A DNA stretch of 64,000 nucleotides from the NCBI GenBank assembly GCA_015179125.1, contig WHVA01000002.1, forward strand, positions 496,001 to 560,000, read 5' to 3'. Of this stretch, positions 23,072 through 35,230 are shown one piece after another. The notes beneath the pieces were generated by a model. That model was not told the origin of the DNA, searched no databases, and worked only from the letters and a program-made list of their open reading frames with translations. The DNA is from Gautieria morchelliformis (Eukaryota; Basidiomycota; Agaricomycetes; Gomphales; Gomphaceae). Within the stretch, counting starts at the first letter, position 1, and each line of letters begins with the position of its first letter. The position numbers and the translations under genes are program-made.

Positions 23072-23717
23072 CGTGTCCAGTGTTAGAGGTGGGTAGCAGA
23101 TGGAAAAGACGACGAGAGGCGCTGCAAGGCACTGCGTACTTCGGACCTGTCATCGAAGACTCTCAGTGTTCCCAGCGTCCAGTTGAAGCGCGCGTCTGAT
23201 CGTCACGTTTGGGCGCCTCTGAGGAAAAACAAAAATAGAACGACGCACCTCAAGTGCCCACTGACATCGAAGCTGTTCGCGGCGTCAATGTGAAGCGCCC
23301 GTCGATGTGGCTCCGTACTCGGCCGTCTTCGTAGTACAGCTGGTCAGTGTCTCAGAGACAACGCGGCTACATATCATGTCGTGTCTTGCAGTGAGTGAGC
23401 TCTGTGCACCGCCTGGGCAAAGTTTCGTGGATCCGTTGTCGCACCCACAACATGTCGACCCTCGCAAGTAAGCATTTCACCCATGCGGTCTATCCCGCAC
23501 TTATAGATGCAGCTTTGTTGACTAGTTAACATCCAGTGCCAAGGTACCATCCACAAGCGTCCGCTACCAGACCTCCAAACCCGGTACCGGTCCATCTCCC
23601 CTCCCAACTTTTCCAGCCAGCCTAGAACCTCCAATGCCCCACGTCGCGTTTCATCTGTAATCCCTTAACGGACAGCAACCATATAGTTCCCAGGGACTCC
23701 TTCTCCAAATACTGTCC
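23072..23717. other. Upstream flank of the NLR gene, no gene seen
   Basis: About 650 bp probably holding the NLR promoter and 5' UTR. No TATA-like or other site could be assigned with confidence. Short minus-strand frames at 23285-23634 show no motif. Confidence 0.4.
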
Positions 23718-23984
23718 TGTTGGAGCTGCGGGTACTGCGGGCACGTGACCGTGGGCATAATGCAAACACGTGACAGCCGCGCATTGTACTTGGTCGCAGG
23801 GTATATGCGAGTGGACCACCCATTGTGCCTATTGTTCTCTTGATCCTTTTGTTGTCCCTTTTAGTTTAGAACAATGGCCTCTTACAGTATAAGTAGAACG
23901 CCATTAGATCGCTCTCCTCAGTCGTTTGGCTACGCTCTCGCGTTCAAACACTGAGACTCTTATTACAGATCATTTAATCTTACA
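23718..23984 (+). repeat. Copia solo LTR with TSD TGTCC
   Basis: A 267-bp LTR starting TGTTGGAGCTGCGGG and ending AATCTTACA, flanked by perfect 5-bp duplications TGTCC (23713-23717 and 23985-23989). It is almost identical (a few differences by eye) to the 5' LTR of the Copia element at 30076 except that it lacks a 113-bp internal duplication. Recent insertion, then loss of the internal part by LTR recombination. Confidence 0.93.
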
Positions 23985-25182
23985 TGTCCAGCCCCAAGAG
24001 CGTCCATGGCCATCCACTTCCGAATCGTCCAGTACCAATCCGCCCGCAAATAGCTCACCCTTCGTTCCCCGCCAACGTGTCCCTCTATGACCCTGAAAGC
24101 CCGCTGTATTTACGGGCGTTTAACCAGCCCTGTCGCCCAAAAGCCAAATCCACACAGTTCCCAGCCCCATACCCGGCACAAGCCCCAAACCTCCAAAGAC
24201 TTCGACAACACCACCTGGTGGCAGCCTCACAAAACATGGCATCACCTTCCTAAGGGCTCCAAAAAGCACTCGCCCAATCATCCGCGGCGGAGATTTGATT
24301 CATCACACTCGTCTCCTGTCCGTCCGGCAGTTCCGCACTAACCCCGCACCTTCCAGCGTCGTATCCGCCTCCCGCTTCTCAGCCCACGGATGGGTCCCCA
24401 CTAGGCTCGGCGCGGGTACTTATGCGACACGGTTGCCGGGGAAAGCCCTGTATACACGCGCGGCACGAAACCGCGCGAGAGGGGAACACAACCCCCGCCA
24501 CGTTCAATCCGAAACCGTCCGGTACCAAAAACAAACACAACGAACAACAACACAAACGCGGCCCACAAGCCCCCAGGCCCATCACGCCCGCCGCAGCCAT
24601 ATCCACGCGCGGGGTCTCGAATTCGCAGCGGAGGATAAGGCCGAACATGTACGCAGATTGTGGCACCTGAGGATGCGAGACATCGAGTAAGGGTGCACGA
24701 GACATCGTTTAAGGCTGAGCCGTCAAATCAGTGCGCGATTTGCGTGGCGGGGCCCTGGGACGTGCACCCCGCGAAGCGGCGCAGGGGCTGGGGCTGGGGC
24801 TGGGGCTGGAGAGCGCAGGTCACGTCGATGCGCCTCTCCACTGGGGCAGCGTGCGCGACGCACATGAGCATGTGCACGCTGGCGCACCGCACATCCCTGC
24901 ACCGCCGCACACACACGCCGCCGCCACCAACAACAGCCGCACCCGCAGCGCCGCACATGCCTCCCACCGCTAACTCTGCACTCGCAAGCCCCCCATTACC
25001 CGTGCCTGCCACCGCCACCGCCACAGCACCCTTACCCTTACCCATATGTAGCCCCCACGCACGCACACATGCTCCCCCCTCACGCGCTCGCCGCTGCATT
25101 CCTCGTGCCCGCATGCACACCGTGACCCGCCGCAGCACCTGAGCGCAAACGCAAACGCAAACGCGAGCCACAACACCCTGGC
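23985..25182. other. GC-rich stretch with short tandem motifs, no confident gene
   Basis: Open frames exist on both strands but are rich in Pro, Ala, Arg and His without motifs. Short tandem runs occur: GGCTGGGGCTGGGGCTGG near 24786-24808 and CGCAAACGCAAACGCAAACG near 25143-25163. The bias explains the long frames. I support no gene here. Confidence 0.5.
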
Positions 25183-26030
<848 letters not shown>

Positions 26031-26384
26031 CGTGTCGGTGTCGTATATTCCACTAAGCGCTCTAATTATTGAAATATTAATAACTTGGATCTTTGACGAC
26101 TGTGGCATATGATCACAATCTTATTACGTAATCAGCGACCGCAGTCTCTACCGCAGTCTCTAAGTATGGAGGCTGAGAGCACTCACTTCTCAATGGCAAA
26201 GCTTGCATAGTCAATTTTCCGCATGGAACACTCCCGACGCAAGTGCATCACATATTGCCATTTTTCATATACATCAGTGCACGACGATGATCGTCTTTCA
26301 AGCTGCAGCACCAGCGGCGCAGCGGCACTGCAGGCATAGAACGTGACGCTTTTCATCACGGGTTTGTCCTTGATATTTTCTTAG

Positions 26385-26818
26385 CGTATTTCAACTTTAC
26401 CAGGGTCCTGTCATAGATGAGTGGAACACACTCAGCCTCGGACTGCAAGTTCGTTTCCATGCCACTGCTCCCTTGGTGAGTACTTATGATCCCGCAGTCG
26501 CTTACATCGTCTATCCCTGAAAGCGGTGCACGTACAATTACCTACCATCCGTGGGCATAATCGCCTAGCTAACTATTTCCAAAAGCGAAGGGTATTGCCA
26601 GCACTTCAAGTTGCCTCAAGATGGTGAAACAATGTTTGCTTTTCACGATAGATCTGAGACGTCTTACTTTGTCTTCGCATGGACTGGTAAAAGCCATATG
26701 GTAAACCGTGATGTATGTACAAAATATTGCTCGAATTGATAATCATATCTCAGAACCATTCCCATTTAGCCATTTTGCATATGCGCAGGCTGTCAGCTCC
26801 ATTTCTCAACTGTTTTAG
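26385..26818 (+). CDS. Putative small spliced gene of unknown function (3' exons)
   Basis: Three open segments join in frame across canonical introns. The first, about 26385-26475 (YQGPVIDEWNTLSLGLQVRF), is followed by intron 26476-26578 (GTGAGT...CTAG). Then comes 26579-26686 (CQHFKLPQDGETMFAFHDRS, then YFVFAWT), intron 26687-26753 (GTAAAA...TCTCAG), and 26754-26818 (EPFPFSHFAYAQAVSSISQL), ending in TAG. Phase is kept at both junctions, which is unlikely by chance. The 5' exon was not identified; ATG 26224 is a candidate. No family recognised. It lies just upstream of the secreted cysteine-rich gene on the same strand. Confidence 0.4.
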
Positions 26819-26972
26819 TGTCTCTTCAGGGATCGCCGTTTTCGTCTCATTGCTGCGCAGTCGACCGAGGAAAGCTATAAAATAGCATATTTTTTCTGCC
26901 TGGATACTCAGTCCCCGAGTCGAAACCTTGACGCATTTCAACAATATCTCCAAACACACCAAACCGATAGCC

Positions 26973-27509
26973 ATGAAGGTCGGTCGGTCTAACATTTCAT
27001 ATATATACACTTGAGCTCACACCGTCCATTATCTAGTCCACTGCTTTCGTTGCTCTTGTTGCCACCCTCCCCGCTGCTTTTGCGATGGCAGTCGATAGTC
27101 CTGTATGTTGTTTTGCTATTCAAGCTGGAAAGGATAACTAATTACTGTTTATTAATAGCTTGGAAAGAGCGTGTCCGATAGCCCTGTATGTTGTTTTGCT
27201 ATTCAAGCTGGAAAGGACAACTAATTACTGTGTGTTAATAGCTTGGAAAGAGCGTGTCCAATAGCCCTGTATGTTGTTTTGCTATTCAACCTGAAAAGTA
27301 TAACTAATTACTGTGTATTAATGCTTGGAAAGAGCGTGTGTGCCGCCACTGCCTGCCCCTGCCACGGAGCTCCGAACGCTGCTTTCTGCGGTGACGGGTT
27401 GTCCAATTGCATCCATGGACACCTCTACCAGTGCGGTAATGACGGAAAAACCTCTTGCGACCTCGGGGCCAAGGCGGACTCTTGCCCGCAGGCTGCAGGG
27501 CTAAATTGA
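26973..27509 (+). CDS. Small secreted cysteine-rich protein with tandem mini-exons
   Basis: Spliced gene: exon 1 (26973-26978, Met-Lys), intron 26979-27036, and exon 2 (27037-27102), which completes a signal peptide (STAFVALVATLPAAFA). Then come mini-exons 27159-27185 (LGKSVSDSP) and 27242-27268 (LGKSVSNSP), separated by 56-bp introns, and a last exon. Introns share GTATGTTGTTTTGC, a CTAAT branch and TTAATAG. The last copy has lost one A of the acceptor (TTAATG at 27323), so splicing probably uses AG 27331-27332, nine bases on and still in frame. The mature part has eight Cys (SVCAATACPCHGAPNAAFCG, then CIHGHLYQC, SCDLGAKADSC) and ends at TGA 27507-27509. Likely an extracellular effector-like or structural protein; family not named. 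Confidence 0.72.
27076..27332 (+). repeat. Tandem exon-intron duplication inside the secreted-protein gene
   Basis: Three units of about 83, 83 and 82 bp each hold GATAGYCCT at an exon end, an intron beginning GTATGTTGTTTTGCTATTCA and the start of the next exon CTTGGAAAGAGCGTG. Units differ at only a handful of bases. Each added unit contributes 27 coding bases, keeping frame. Confidence 0.9.
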
Positions 27510-28881
27510 AGCCTTCAGACCACGTCTTAGTTAGATCTGTCATTGATCTAGAATGGTTGTACTAGTATTTGATCTCATGGGTTGTACAACACCCATATGT
27601 CATGTACTGTACTTGTGTCAGTTTTTTTCCTTTGACCGTCTCTGATTCATTCGAAATATCTGTTCAATTCAAGTCCTCATGGTCGTTCGTTGCCAGACAC
27701 GTGCCTCATTATGAAACACATGACAGACATCGAGATGGCGTGAACCTCGCATGAAAACATGTTGCTCGTGAATTTCCCGTTCCTACTCTTAGACTTTGAT
27801 CACCTATGCAAGCTTCCCGTCTCGCAGGACCGGCCCTGGGGGACTCCCCGCGAGTACGCACCTTCAAAGCGGCACCAGCCTTGTCAGACACAGGTTGACG
27901 GTATGGGGTAGTGATGGCGGGTATTGAGAGCTAGGACTAGATGGGGTGTAGGCAGACCTTACGTGGGGGACGAGAATGGAATCTGCGTCGATCACATCCG
28001 AGGTTAGCGGCGGAGATGCTTAGCGCCCGCGAACGATCTTCTTCGCTACTATATTGAGACCCACGTGGCTGTGTCAACACGGGCAGCTGCCAGAGTGTGA
28101 TCGATCACGTCGATCATGTCGATCGTGGAAGACGAAAATCGCCATTTATAGCATGATCCAAGTAGGTGACTAAGAATGCGGTCTGACGCGACATGGCAAT
28201 TTGGAATCTTCGGCTCACTGGAAGAGCATGCACTCACAAATGGGACAATCCGACCAGGCTCTGTATACCGTTATCAACGTCCGTGTCGTTGTCCAAGTTA
28301 TATACGCCTCCTTATACTCGAAAGGGACTGCATTGCACTCTCGTCTGCTAAAAGGAACTCGTGATAATAACCTGACAAGAGAATGAGGTCTACTCACTGA
28401 AACACTATTTGTCACCAGAGCCCATCGCTGCTGACGACGGTGAGAACTGCGATGATAATCGTTTATAAGGCTGCTCGTTGTTCTTGGCTGAGTTGGCGTC
28501 CACATCCTAGTGCATGGGATGTCGAAAAAAGGTGGGTGGCGGATCGAGGAATCAATGAAATGTGAGAGGGAGCGAAGGCAGACTATATGGGCTACTGAAT
28601 GGCGGGTGCACGTGGCGATGTCGCCTTCGCGACCTGACCAGGGCGGCTAGATAAGCACAAGCGCTTATCGTGTAGGCTAGTGTAAGAAGCTCCGTGATAC
28701 GCGAGCACGTGCCCCATATTACTTCTGGATCTACATTCTATTACTTGATCAGTCATACAGAACCAGGCACACCATCAAAGAAGCAAGCGTCAATGAAGGC
28801 CATCAAAAAACGTACGATCGCGCTTGTATCGACCAGATCGAGTACGTCACGGTCCCAGGAATCAGGATTTGAATCGGGAAA
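27510..28881. other. No gene recognised
   Basis: About 1.4 kb of mixed composition. A short GATCG-rich palindromic run (TGATCGATCACGTCGATCA, about 28098-28116) stands out. Minus-strand open text near 28420-28510 (DANSAKNNEQPYKRLSSQFS) may be an exon, but no splice-consistent gene could be built. Confidence 0.4.
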
Positions 28882-29095
28882 CCAGATGCATCGAGGCGTG
28901 CCAGGCGGCCCACGTCCCTCTCCACCTAAACTCGTCGTGCACCTCCTTGCGGCTACGCCTTGCATGTTCCTAGATAACGTAGCGCAGCAGGGGCGGTGCT
29001 TGCCTGGGTGACCGTGTCGGTGCCTGCGATGACGATGAAGGAGGCGGCGGCGGCGGCCTGGGCGGGGGAGAGGGCATGGGTCCTGGAGGGTGCCG
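28882..29095 (-). pseudogene. Cytochrome P450 fragment (I-helix and J-helix region)
   Basis: Minus-strand text ALSPAQAAAAASFIVIAGTD, followed by TVTQASTAPAALRYL, carries the P450 I-helix oxygen-binding signature (A/G)Gx(D/E)T as AGTDT. A little further, in another frame, EHARRSRKEVHDEFR resembles the J-helix text of fungal P450s. Heme-binding and ExxR regions are absent. Short, GC-rich relative to neighbours, with a frame change: a relic. Confidence 0.55.
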
Positions 29096-30075
29096 AGGAT
29101 GTTGCGAAAAGCCAATGTAAAACAAGTAGGCTTGAGACCAGTTCGAAGCCACAGTCATGGAAATGAAGACCACAGAAGTGCGAGGCAAGAACTCGGCACC
29201 TGCCGTAGTGCCAACGGGAGAGCAGCTGGAGCATACTATCTGCAGTTGCGGAACATCATCTCGTTCAGTACTACCCTTTCCCGCTGATGGCTGTGCTCTG
29301 CCTTGTCGCACTGTTGGGGTGTCATCGTTACACGTCAGAACATGACCAGTGCAAGTTCATACATTATGATACATAGAATCCAGTAGTCCATGCGGACTTA
29401 CCGAGCCGCCACGCACAACTGAGTTGTTAACTCGTCATGCAACCTAGAAATGTTGTTCTCGTTCGGTGACAACTTGTTCACGCTTCATCCTGTAAATGTA
29501 AACACTCACATTCTGTGAGCAATCCCGAGAGAAATCAACGCCAATCCACGACAGAGTCCGGCGATCAGATCCAGGCATCGACTTTGAGATGGTGTGTCAA
29601 TACGTAAAACTAAAATATTGCTGAATGCCCGGCTGTCGCATGGAGAAGTCTTTTTGATTTCTCTAAATGGGGGCCGCCCTCGTGTCAAGATCCAGTGTCT
29701 CTAGTCTCTAGACATTGAGAGTTGAAGACTTCCAGATATCTTGGCTTGATTTCCATCCTTGATGTTTCAGTATGTTAGATATCTCAGACATCAAAACACT
29801 ACCGAACCATGTTATCGGCCCTGCCATAACGCTGAATAACGTGAAATGTACGCCTGACACGGTGGGCTGTAGATTTTGCCGTGGCTGGACTTGGAACCGA
29901 CAGTACATCTGGATGTTGATGAAATCTGGTGAAATGCATCGTGATACAAAAGAGGAACAGAATACAAACTGACCTCCGACCTCAAGTCCAGACATCGCAC
30001 TACATCCCGCCAGGGAGGCCGACATCACTGGAGTCTGGGACAACTAGAACGGCCTTTGTGTTGTGTTCTATAGTA
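29096..30075. other. No gene recognised upstream of the Copia element
   Basis: Short frames only (for example 29708-30043 minus), no motif or splice-consistent model. The last five bases (TAGTA, 30071-30075) abut the Copia LTR and may be its target site. Confidence 0.4.
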
Positions 30076-30455
30076 TGTTGGAGCTGCGGGTACTGCGGGC
30101 ACGTGACCGTGGGCATAATGCAAACACGTGACAGCCGCGCATTGTACTTGGTCGCAGGGTATATGCGAGTGGACCACCCATTGTGCTATTGTTCTCTTGA
30201 TCCTTTTGTTGTCCCTTTTAGTTTAGAACAATGGCCTCTTACAGTATAAGTAGAACACCATTAGATCGCTCTCCTCAGTCGTTTGGCTACGCTCTCGCGT
30301 TCAAACACTGAGGTGAGACACAATACTTAGTATCTATTTTTCTTTAACTCACCTGTATATCATAGACTCTTATTACAGGTGAATATACACAGTCGTTTGG
30401 CTACGCTCTCGCGTTCAAACACTGAGACTCTTATTACAGATCATCTAATCTTACA
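30076..30455 (+). repeat. 5' LTR of the Copia element with internal duplication
   Basis: Starts TGTTGGAGCTGCGGG and ends CTAATCTTACA. Compared with the 267-bp solo LTR at 23718 it holds an extra 113 bp, in which CAGTCGTTTGGCTACGCTCT and GACTCTTATTACAG are repeated. Possible target duplication on the left is TAGTA; no right partner exists. Confidence 0.85.
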
Positions 30456-33260
30456 GGTTATTGGGCCCCCGCACCAAATCACTAGTTCCCCTTAAGCTCC
30501 CTTCAAAACCATGACTACCACTGCCCTGACCACCACTGACCTTCTCCCCTCCTCGGTTCCCAAACTCATGACGAACGGCCTGAATTGGATAGCGTTCTCG
30601 ATGCGCTTCCAGGATGCTGTCGAAGCAAAAGGCTTATGGGGGTATTTTGACGGTACGATTACCCAACCGACAGTTAGCACCCCACCAGCTGCTGGTGAAG
30701 AAGATGCCCTCGCAAAATGGGTCAAAGAGGACCGAACCGCAAAAGCTCTCCTAACTCACCGAATTCCTGACTCCACACTCATACGTGTCCATAGCAAATC
30801 GTCCCTAAAAGACCGATGGGATCTCATCGTAAAGGAGTACTCGTCGAAAGGGGCTTTCGCTCAAGCAGACCTGCATACCCAGTTCATGGATTCCAGATGC
30901 CCTGACAAAGGCAACGTTCGTGAATTTCTCGATGGACTTCGTGTCAAAAGAGAGGAGTTAGCGACCTTCGGCGTGGACATTGAAGTACAGGATTACCGTG
31001 CCACTATCATTAAGTCCCTCCCACCTCACCTCTCAGCCTTCGCATCAAACCTGCTAGCCAGCGCAAGGTTGTACAGCTCCACGAAGACCATAGATCCCGA
31101 CGAACTCATAACGTTAGTCTCCGAGGAATATGAGTGTCATGCAGCCCAGAGATCCCGTCGTTCAGGACATACGAGTGGAAAAGGAAATGAAAAAGATGAA
31201 GCAATGTTCGTGTCAGCAAACTCGAAGGGAAAGAAGTCAGAGCACAAACCGAAGGGAACTTGTTGGAACTGTGGCGACAAGGGACACTATAGGAACAAGT
31301 GTCCTAAGCCTGCCAAAGCAACAGATAACAAAAAACAAGACTCAACTCGAGGTGGAGGTTCTGCAAATGCAGCTGTTGAATCCGATGATGAGGACGAAGC
31401 TGCGTTCTTTGCGGACCTTGACGAAAACGAACTACCCGAACTCCTGTCAAATTGTGAGTCCGACACAGACGATGGAGATGAAGGGGCAGATGATCGCTTT
31501 GAGAACCTTGACAAAAATGAGCTACCCAAGCTACTGTCAAACTGCGAGTCCGATACAGACGATGATGACGAAGGGGCAAACGACCTCGACTGGTTTTCCG
31601 AGATCAGCGACGAGTCAGACAGCGAATATGAAGTAGAAAGGTCACCTGGAACTGACGAGAGCGATACTTTTTCGCTTGTCAGTGATGACCCGGACTTCAT
31701 CGGCAATGATCTGGAAGATGCCCATGCAGTTTGCGTTGAAGTCAACGAAACTACTGCAAACTCACCCTGCATCGAAGTGTATGACTCGGGATGTACACGA
31801 CACATAACACCCTATCGTGACGCGGTCCAAAACTTTGTCAAAATTTCACCCAAGTCATTCCAGGCTGCTAACAGACAAAGTTTTAACGCTGTAGGAACGG
31901 GCGAAATGATAATCGACGTACCAAATGGCGTCGATGTCTCCAAACTGAAGCTCTCCGAGGTCCTGTACTCACCCGACGTGGGGTACACACTCGTGTCCGT
32001 TGGACGGCTCGATGAGGCCGGTTTGCTGTAACATTTGCAGACGGCAAATGCATAATCCATGGGCGAAACGGAGAGCAAGTAGGCGAAGTCCCAAAATCAG
32101 GACGCGGCCTTTATCGAGTTACGCATGAGCCTGATACAGCAAATGCAGCGGCAGAAACACTTACCTTGGAACAACTCCATCGTCGTTTGGGACACATTTC
32201 ACCTGAAGCTGCCAAAAGATTAGTTGCAAAAGGATTTGTCACTGGAATAAAACTGGATACATCACCTCAAGCAGACGCCCTCTTTTGCGAGTCCTGTATT
32301 TATGCCAAGGCGACTTGCAAGTCTGTGCCTAAAATGCGAGAAGGCAAACGTGCCTCGAACTTCGGTGACGAAGTACACAGTGACCTGTGGGGACCAGCTC
32401 CGGTTGCCACGAAGGCCGGAAAGCGTTACTATGTCACCTTTACAGATGACATGACACGCTTAACTCACCTTTACCTTCTGCACACGAAAGACGAAGCCCT
32501 GGGTGCCTACAAAGACTACGCTACATGGTGTAGCACGCAGCTCAATGCTAGCATAAAGACCCTACACTCAGACCGCGGTGGAGAGTATCTTGGAAAGGAT
32601 TTTGAGCTTTACCTAAAGTCAAAGGGTACTGAGCAAAAACTTACCGTTCATGATACCCCTCAGCACAATGGGGTCGCAGAACGACGCAATCGCACCATCG
32701 TAGAGCGTATACGTGCCCTGCTGCATGCGAGTGGTCTGCCAAAGTTTCTGTGGGAGAAGCTGCACGTCATGTGGTTTGGCTGATGAATCGGACACTTACT
32801 AAGTCTGTCGAAGGCATGACCCCTTTGAAGCTGCTTTCGGAAAGAAACCAGACCTCCAAAATGTACGCGAGTGGGGCGAGAAAGTATGGGTACGCACCGA
32901 GAGTGGAGACAAACTAGGTGGGCGTGTAACTAAAGGGCGCTGGTTAGGCATTGACGATCGCAGTAAAGGCGTTCATATATACTGGCCTGACAAGCAGACG
33001 GTCACCGTGGAACGAAATGTCTATTACGATCCGTCAGCTTCTCGTCTCGAGGGGGAGGATTTGCAAGTGGTCGAAACGAAAACTGACTTACCCTCAGGAA
33101 TCCCTAAACCTACTACCCCATTAGTACCTCCAGTTCCCGACACCAGCCCGTCTGATTCTGAGGTTGAGACACCTGCAAAAAGAATCCGCAAGCCAAGTCA
33201 GCGCGTTCGCGACCTCCTTACCATCTTCGCGGCCTCTCTGCTAGAGATCGCACGTTGCCG
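30076..33260 (+). mobile_element. Ty1/Copia retrotransposon, right part missing (fossil)
   Basis: 5' LTR 30076-30455, then gag (from ATG 30511) with zinc knuckle CWNCGDKGHYRNKC near 31262 and a long acidic Asp/Glu stretch. Protease core DSGCTRHITPY is near 31780. GAG-pre-integrase RRLGHISPEAAKRLVAKGF and integrase with HSDLWGPAP, VHDTPQHNGVAERRNRTI lie at about 32166-32800, and a basic linker RIRKPSQRVRDLL near 33190. RT, RNase H and the 3' LTR are not present. The retained part has only about three breaks. Its LTR is almost identical to the solo LTR at 23718, so the family was active recently. Confidence 0.88.
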
Positions 33261-33650
33261 TTGCTGAGAGACATTGAAATCCTGGAGTACGAAGTGACGA
33301 CGCTTCCTGTGCCTGTGGAAGCTTTAACGCATATCGCCAATCATATCCAATGCGTGAGAGGCCACTTACTGGAAATAGTCAACAACGATGGATGAAGGTA
33401 CCGGTGATGGGTACACAATAGTGAAAGTGAATTGAAGCAGGAGACGAAGCAGTTCACCATTCAGCCAACTACGTGTATTAATAGCAGACTACATTGTTTT
33501 TTGCCTCCCTACTCGTCGAACGATGCATAACCGAGAGGATCACCTCTGCAGTGTAGGGTAAGTATAGGACAGTGTGTGACAGAGAGAACGCACCCCACGC
33601 ATATGGGTGCCAGCGCTGGAAAACCCGCCTGGCGATAATACGGAAGCAAG
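33261..33650. other. Flank between Copia end and duplicated segment
   Basis: About 390 bp, no gene or repeat recognised. Copia similarity fades near 33260. Confidence 0.35.
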
Positions 33651-33654
33651 TGTG

Positions 33655-33970
33655 GACGTGCTCGCAGGGGACAGTAGGGGCAGACATGTGTGAGCGGGTG
33701 AGGCGAGGGGTGAGTTGCGCAGGGTGCGCTGGGTGAGTACCTCTCCGGATATGCGGTGCGCAGCCTCGACGTTCCCCTCCACCATCCAGTCCACGACGAG
33801 CGGCCCCAGGGTGAGGGCCAAATTGAGGACGGACGTACGCGTGGTGGAGGTCGGCGAGGGTGTGGGGGATGCGCAGCTGGGCGGAGATGGGAGCGTGCGG
33901 CTTGCTGCGGCGAGTGTGCGCGGGTGGCAAGGAAGAGACGGGGCGCATTTGATGGGGGCCGGAAGGTGAC
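33655..33970 (-). repeat. Duplicated GC-rich segment, copy 1 (possible host gene fragment)
   Basis: About 315 bp nearly repeated at 34310-34615. On the minus strand both copies keep the open text LALTLGP(L/H)VVDWMVEGN plus VEAAHRISGE, followed by a GTACGC/GTACTC that could be a splice donor. The shared frame suggests an old exon, but no family is recognised. Confidence 0.6.
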
Positions 33971-34029
33971 GTGGAGCGGGTGCGTGCATTGGAGGAGATA
34001 ATAGAATGTCAAAGGATGAAAGGAGCGGA

Positions 34030-34138
34030 GATCGGGTACTGCATCCAGGGATCGAGGCATAGAGAAGAGAAGCGATGGGGACCGTATGATCGGGTACTGC
34101 AGCCAGGATGGAGGCATAGAGAAGAGAGGCTCAAGTTT
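34030..34138. repeat. Tandem duplication of about 55 bp
   Basis: GATCGGGTACTGCATCCAGG...GAGGCATAGAGAAGAGA occurs twice (34030-34087, 34088-34138), the second with small differences. It lies between the two duplicated GC-rich segments. Confidence 0.8.
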
Positions 34139-34309
34139 CCCCCTTTGAACAGTGTTCAGTAACGTCGGACGTACGGTAAACGTACTTTACTCAACCAGTG
34201 ACAGGCCAAGCCCGGACACACATCAACGCCAACAACTGCACGTGGCATCGCGCAGCATCTACGATGGCCCACCGTGTCGCGTCCATCATCGACGGAGGCC
34301 AGTGTGGGC

Positions 34310-34615
34310 GTGCTCGCGGGGGACTGTAGGGCAAACATGCGTGAGCGGGTGAGGGAGGGGTGAGTTGCGCTGGGTGCGTACCTCTCCGGATATGCGGTGC
34401 GCAGCCTCGACGTTCCCCTCGACCATCCAGTCCACGACGTGCGGCCCCAGGGTAAGGGCCAAATCGAAGACGGACGTACGCGCAGCGGAGGTTGGCGAGG
34501 GTGTGGGGGATGCGCAGCTGAGTGGGGATGGGAGCGCACGGCTTGGTGCGGCGGGTGTGCGTGGGTGGCGAGGAGGAGACGGGGCGCATTTGACGGGGGC
34601 GGAGGGTCATTCTTT
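34310..34615 (-). repeat. Duplicated GC-rich segment, copy 2
   Basis: Second copy of 33655-33970 in the same orientation, roughly 90 per cent identical by eye. Ends near CGCATTTGACGGGGGC. Together with the 55-bp tandem repeat in between, this looks like a local segmental duplication. Confidence 0.75.
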
Positions 34616-35230
34616 ATCTTGTAGAAGACGAAGAGCTTATTGGAACTCTTCTCGAGTCCAATGAGCGCATCATTCAAGCGTTGAGTAGTGTACTCTTGGG
34701 AAAGAGGAGGGTACAGGAGGCTGATGAAAGAGGAGGGCGGGTAGGCGCAGACAGGGGAAGGGCACTGGAAGCAAAAATTACGTCATCCCAAAGGATGAAA
34801 AAGGTGGTGGACCTCCCGCAGACCTCCCACGATTTGCACCAAGCCTTTTTCACTACCTCTGAACCGTCCCGACGCAGCCAAGTCAAATAGTCGCGGTCTG
34901 CTACATGGCGGCTGTGTATCATGTGCAGCCTCTCTGTAGCACACCGCGTCTGTTCGACTTGGCTGTGTTGGGCCGGTTCCGACACGGAGGCTCTAAAATG
35001 GGAGAAGCCGTTATGTTCGTACAGAAGATACCCATGTTGACTCTGATGGGTCGACTCGCAGGTAGTTATTACACGACGATACAATAGTGGCGCTGGAAAA
35101 AAAAATATAAACTTGATCATGACAGCGGATGTCTATGCTTCCCCTCCGCCCTCGCTTTCTGTTTTTGTCTTGTGGATTTTATGTCTGACCTGGACCGAGG
35201 ACTCATATAAACCGTTCTCCTAATGATTAT
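34616..35230. other. No gene recognised
   Basis: Open frames on both strands are short and motif-free. A minus-strand frame at 34674-35120 has no recognisable domain. Confidence 0.35.
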
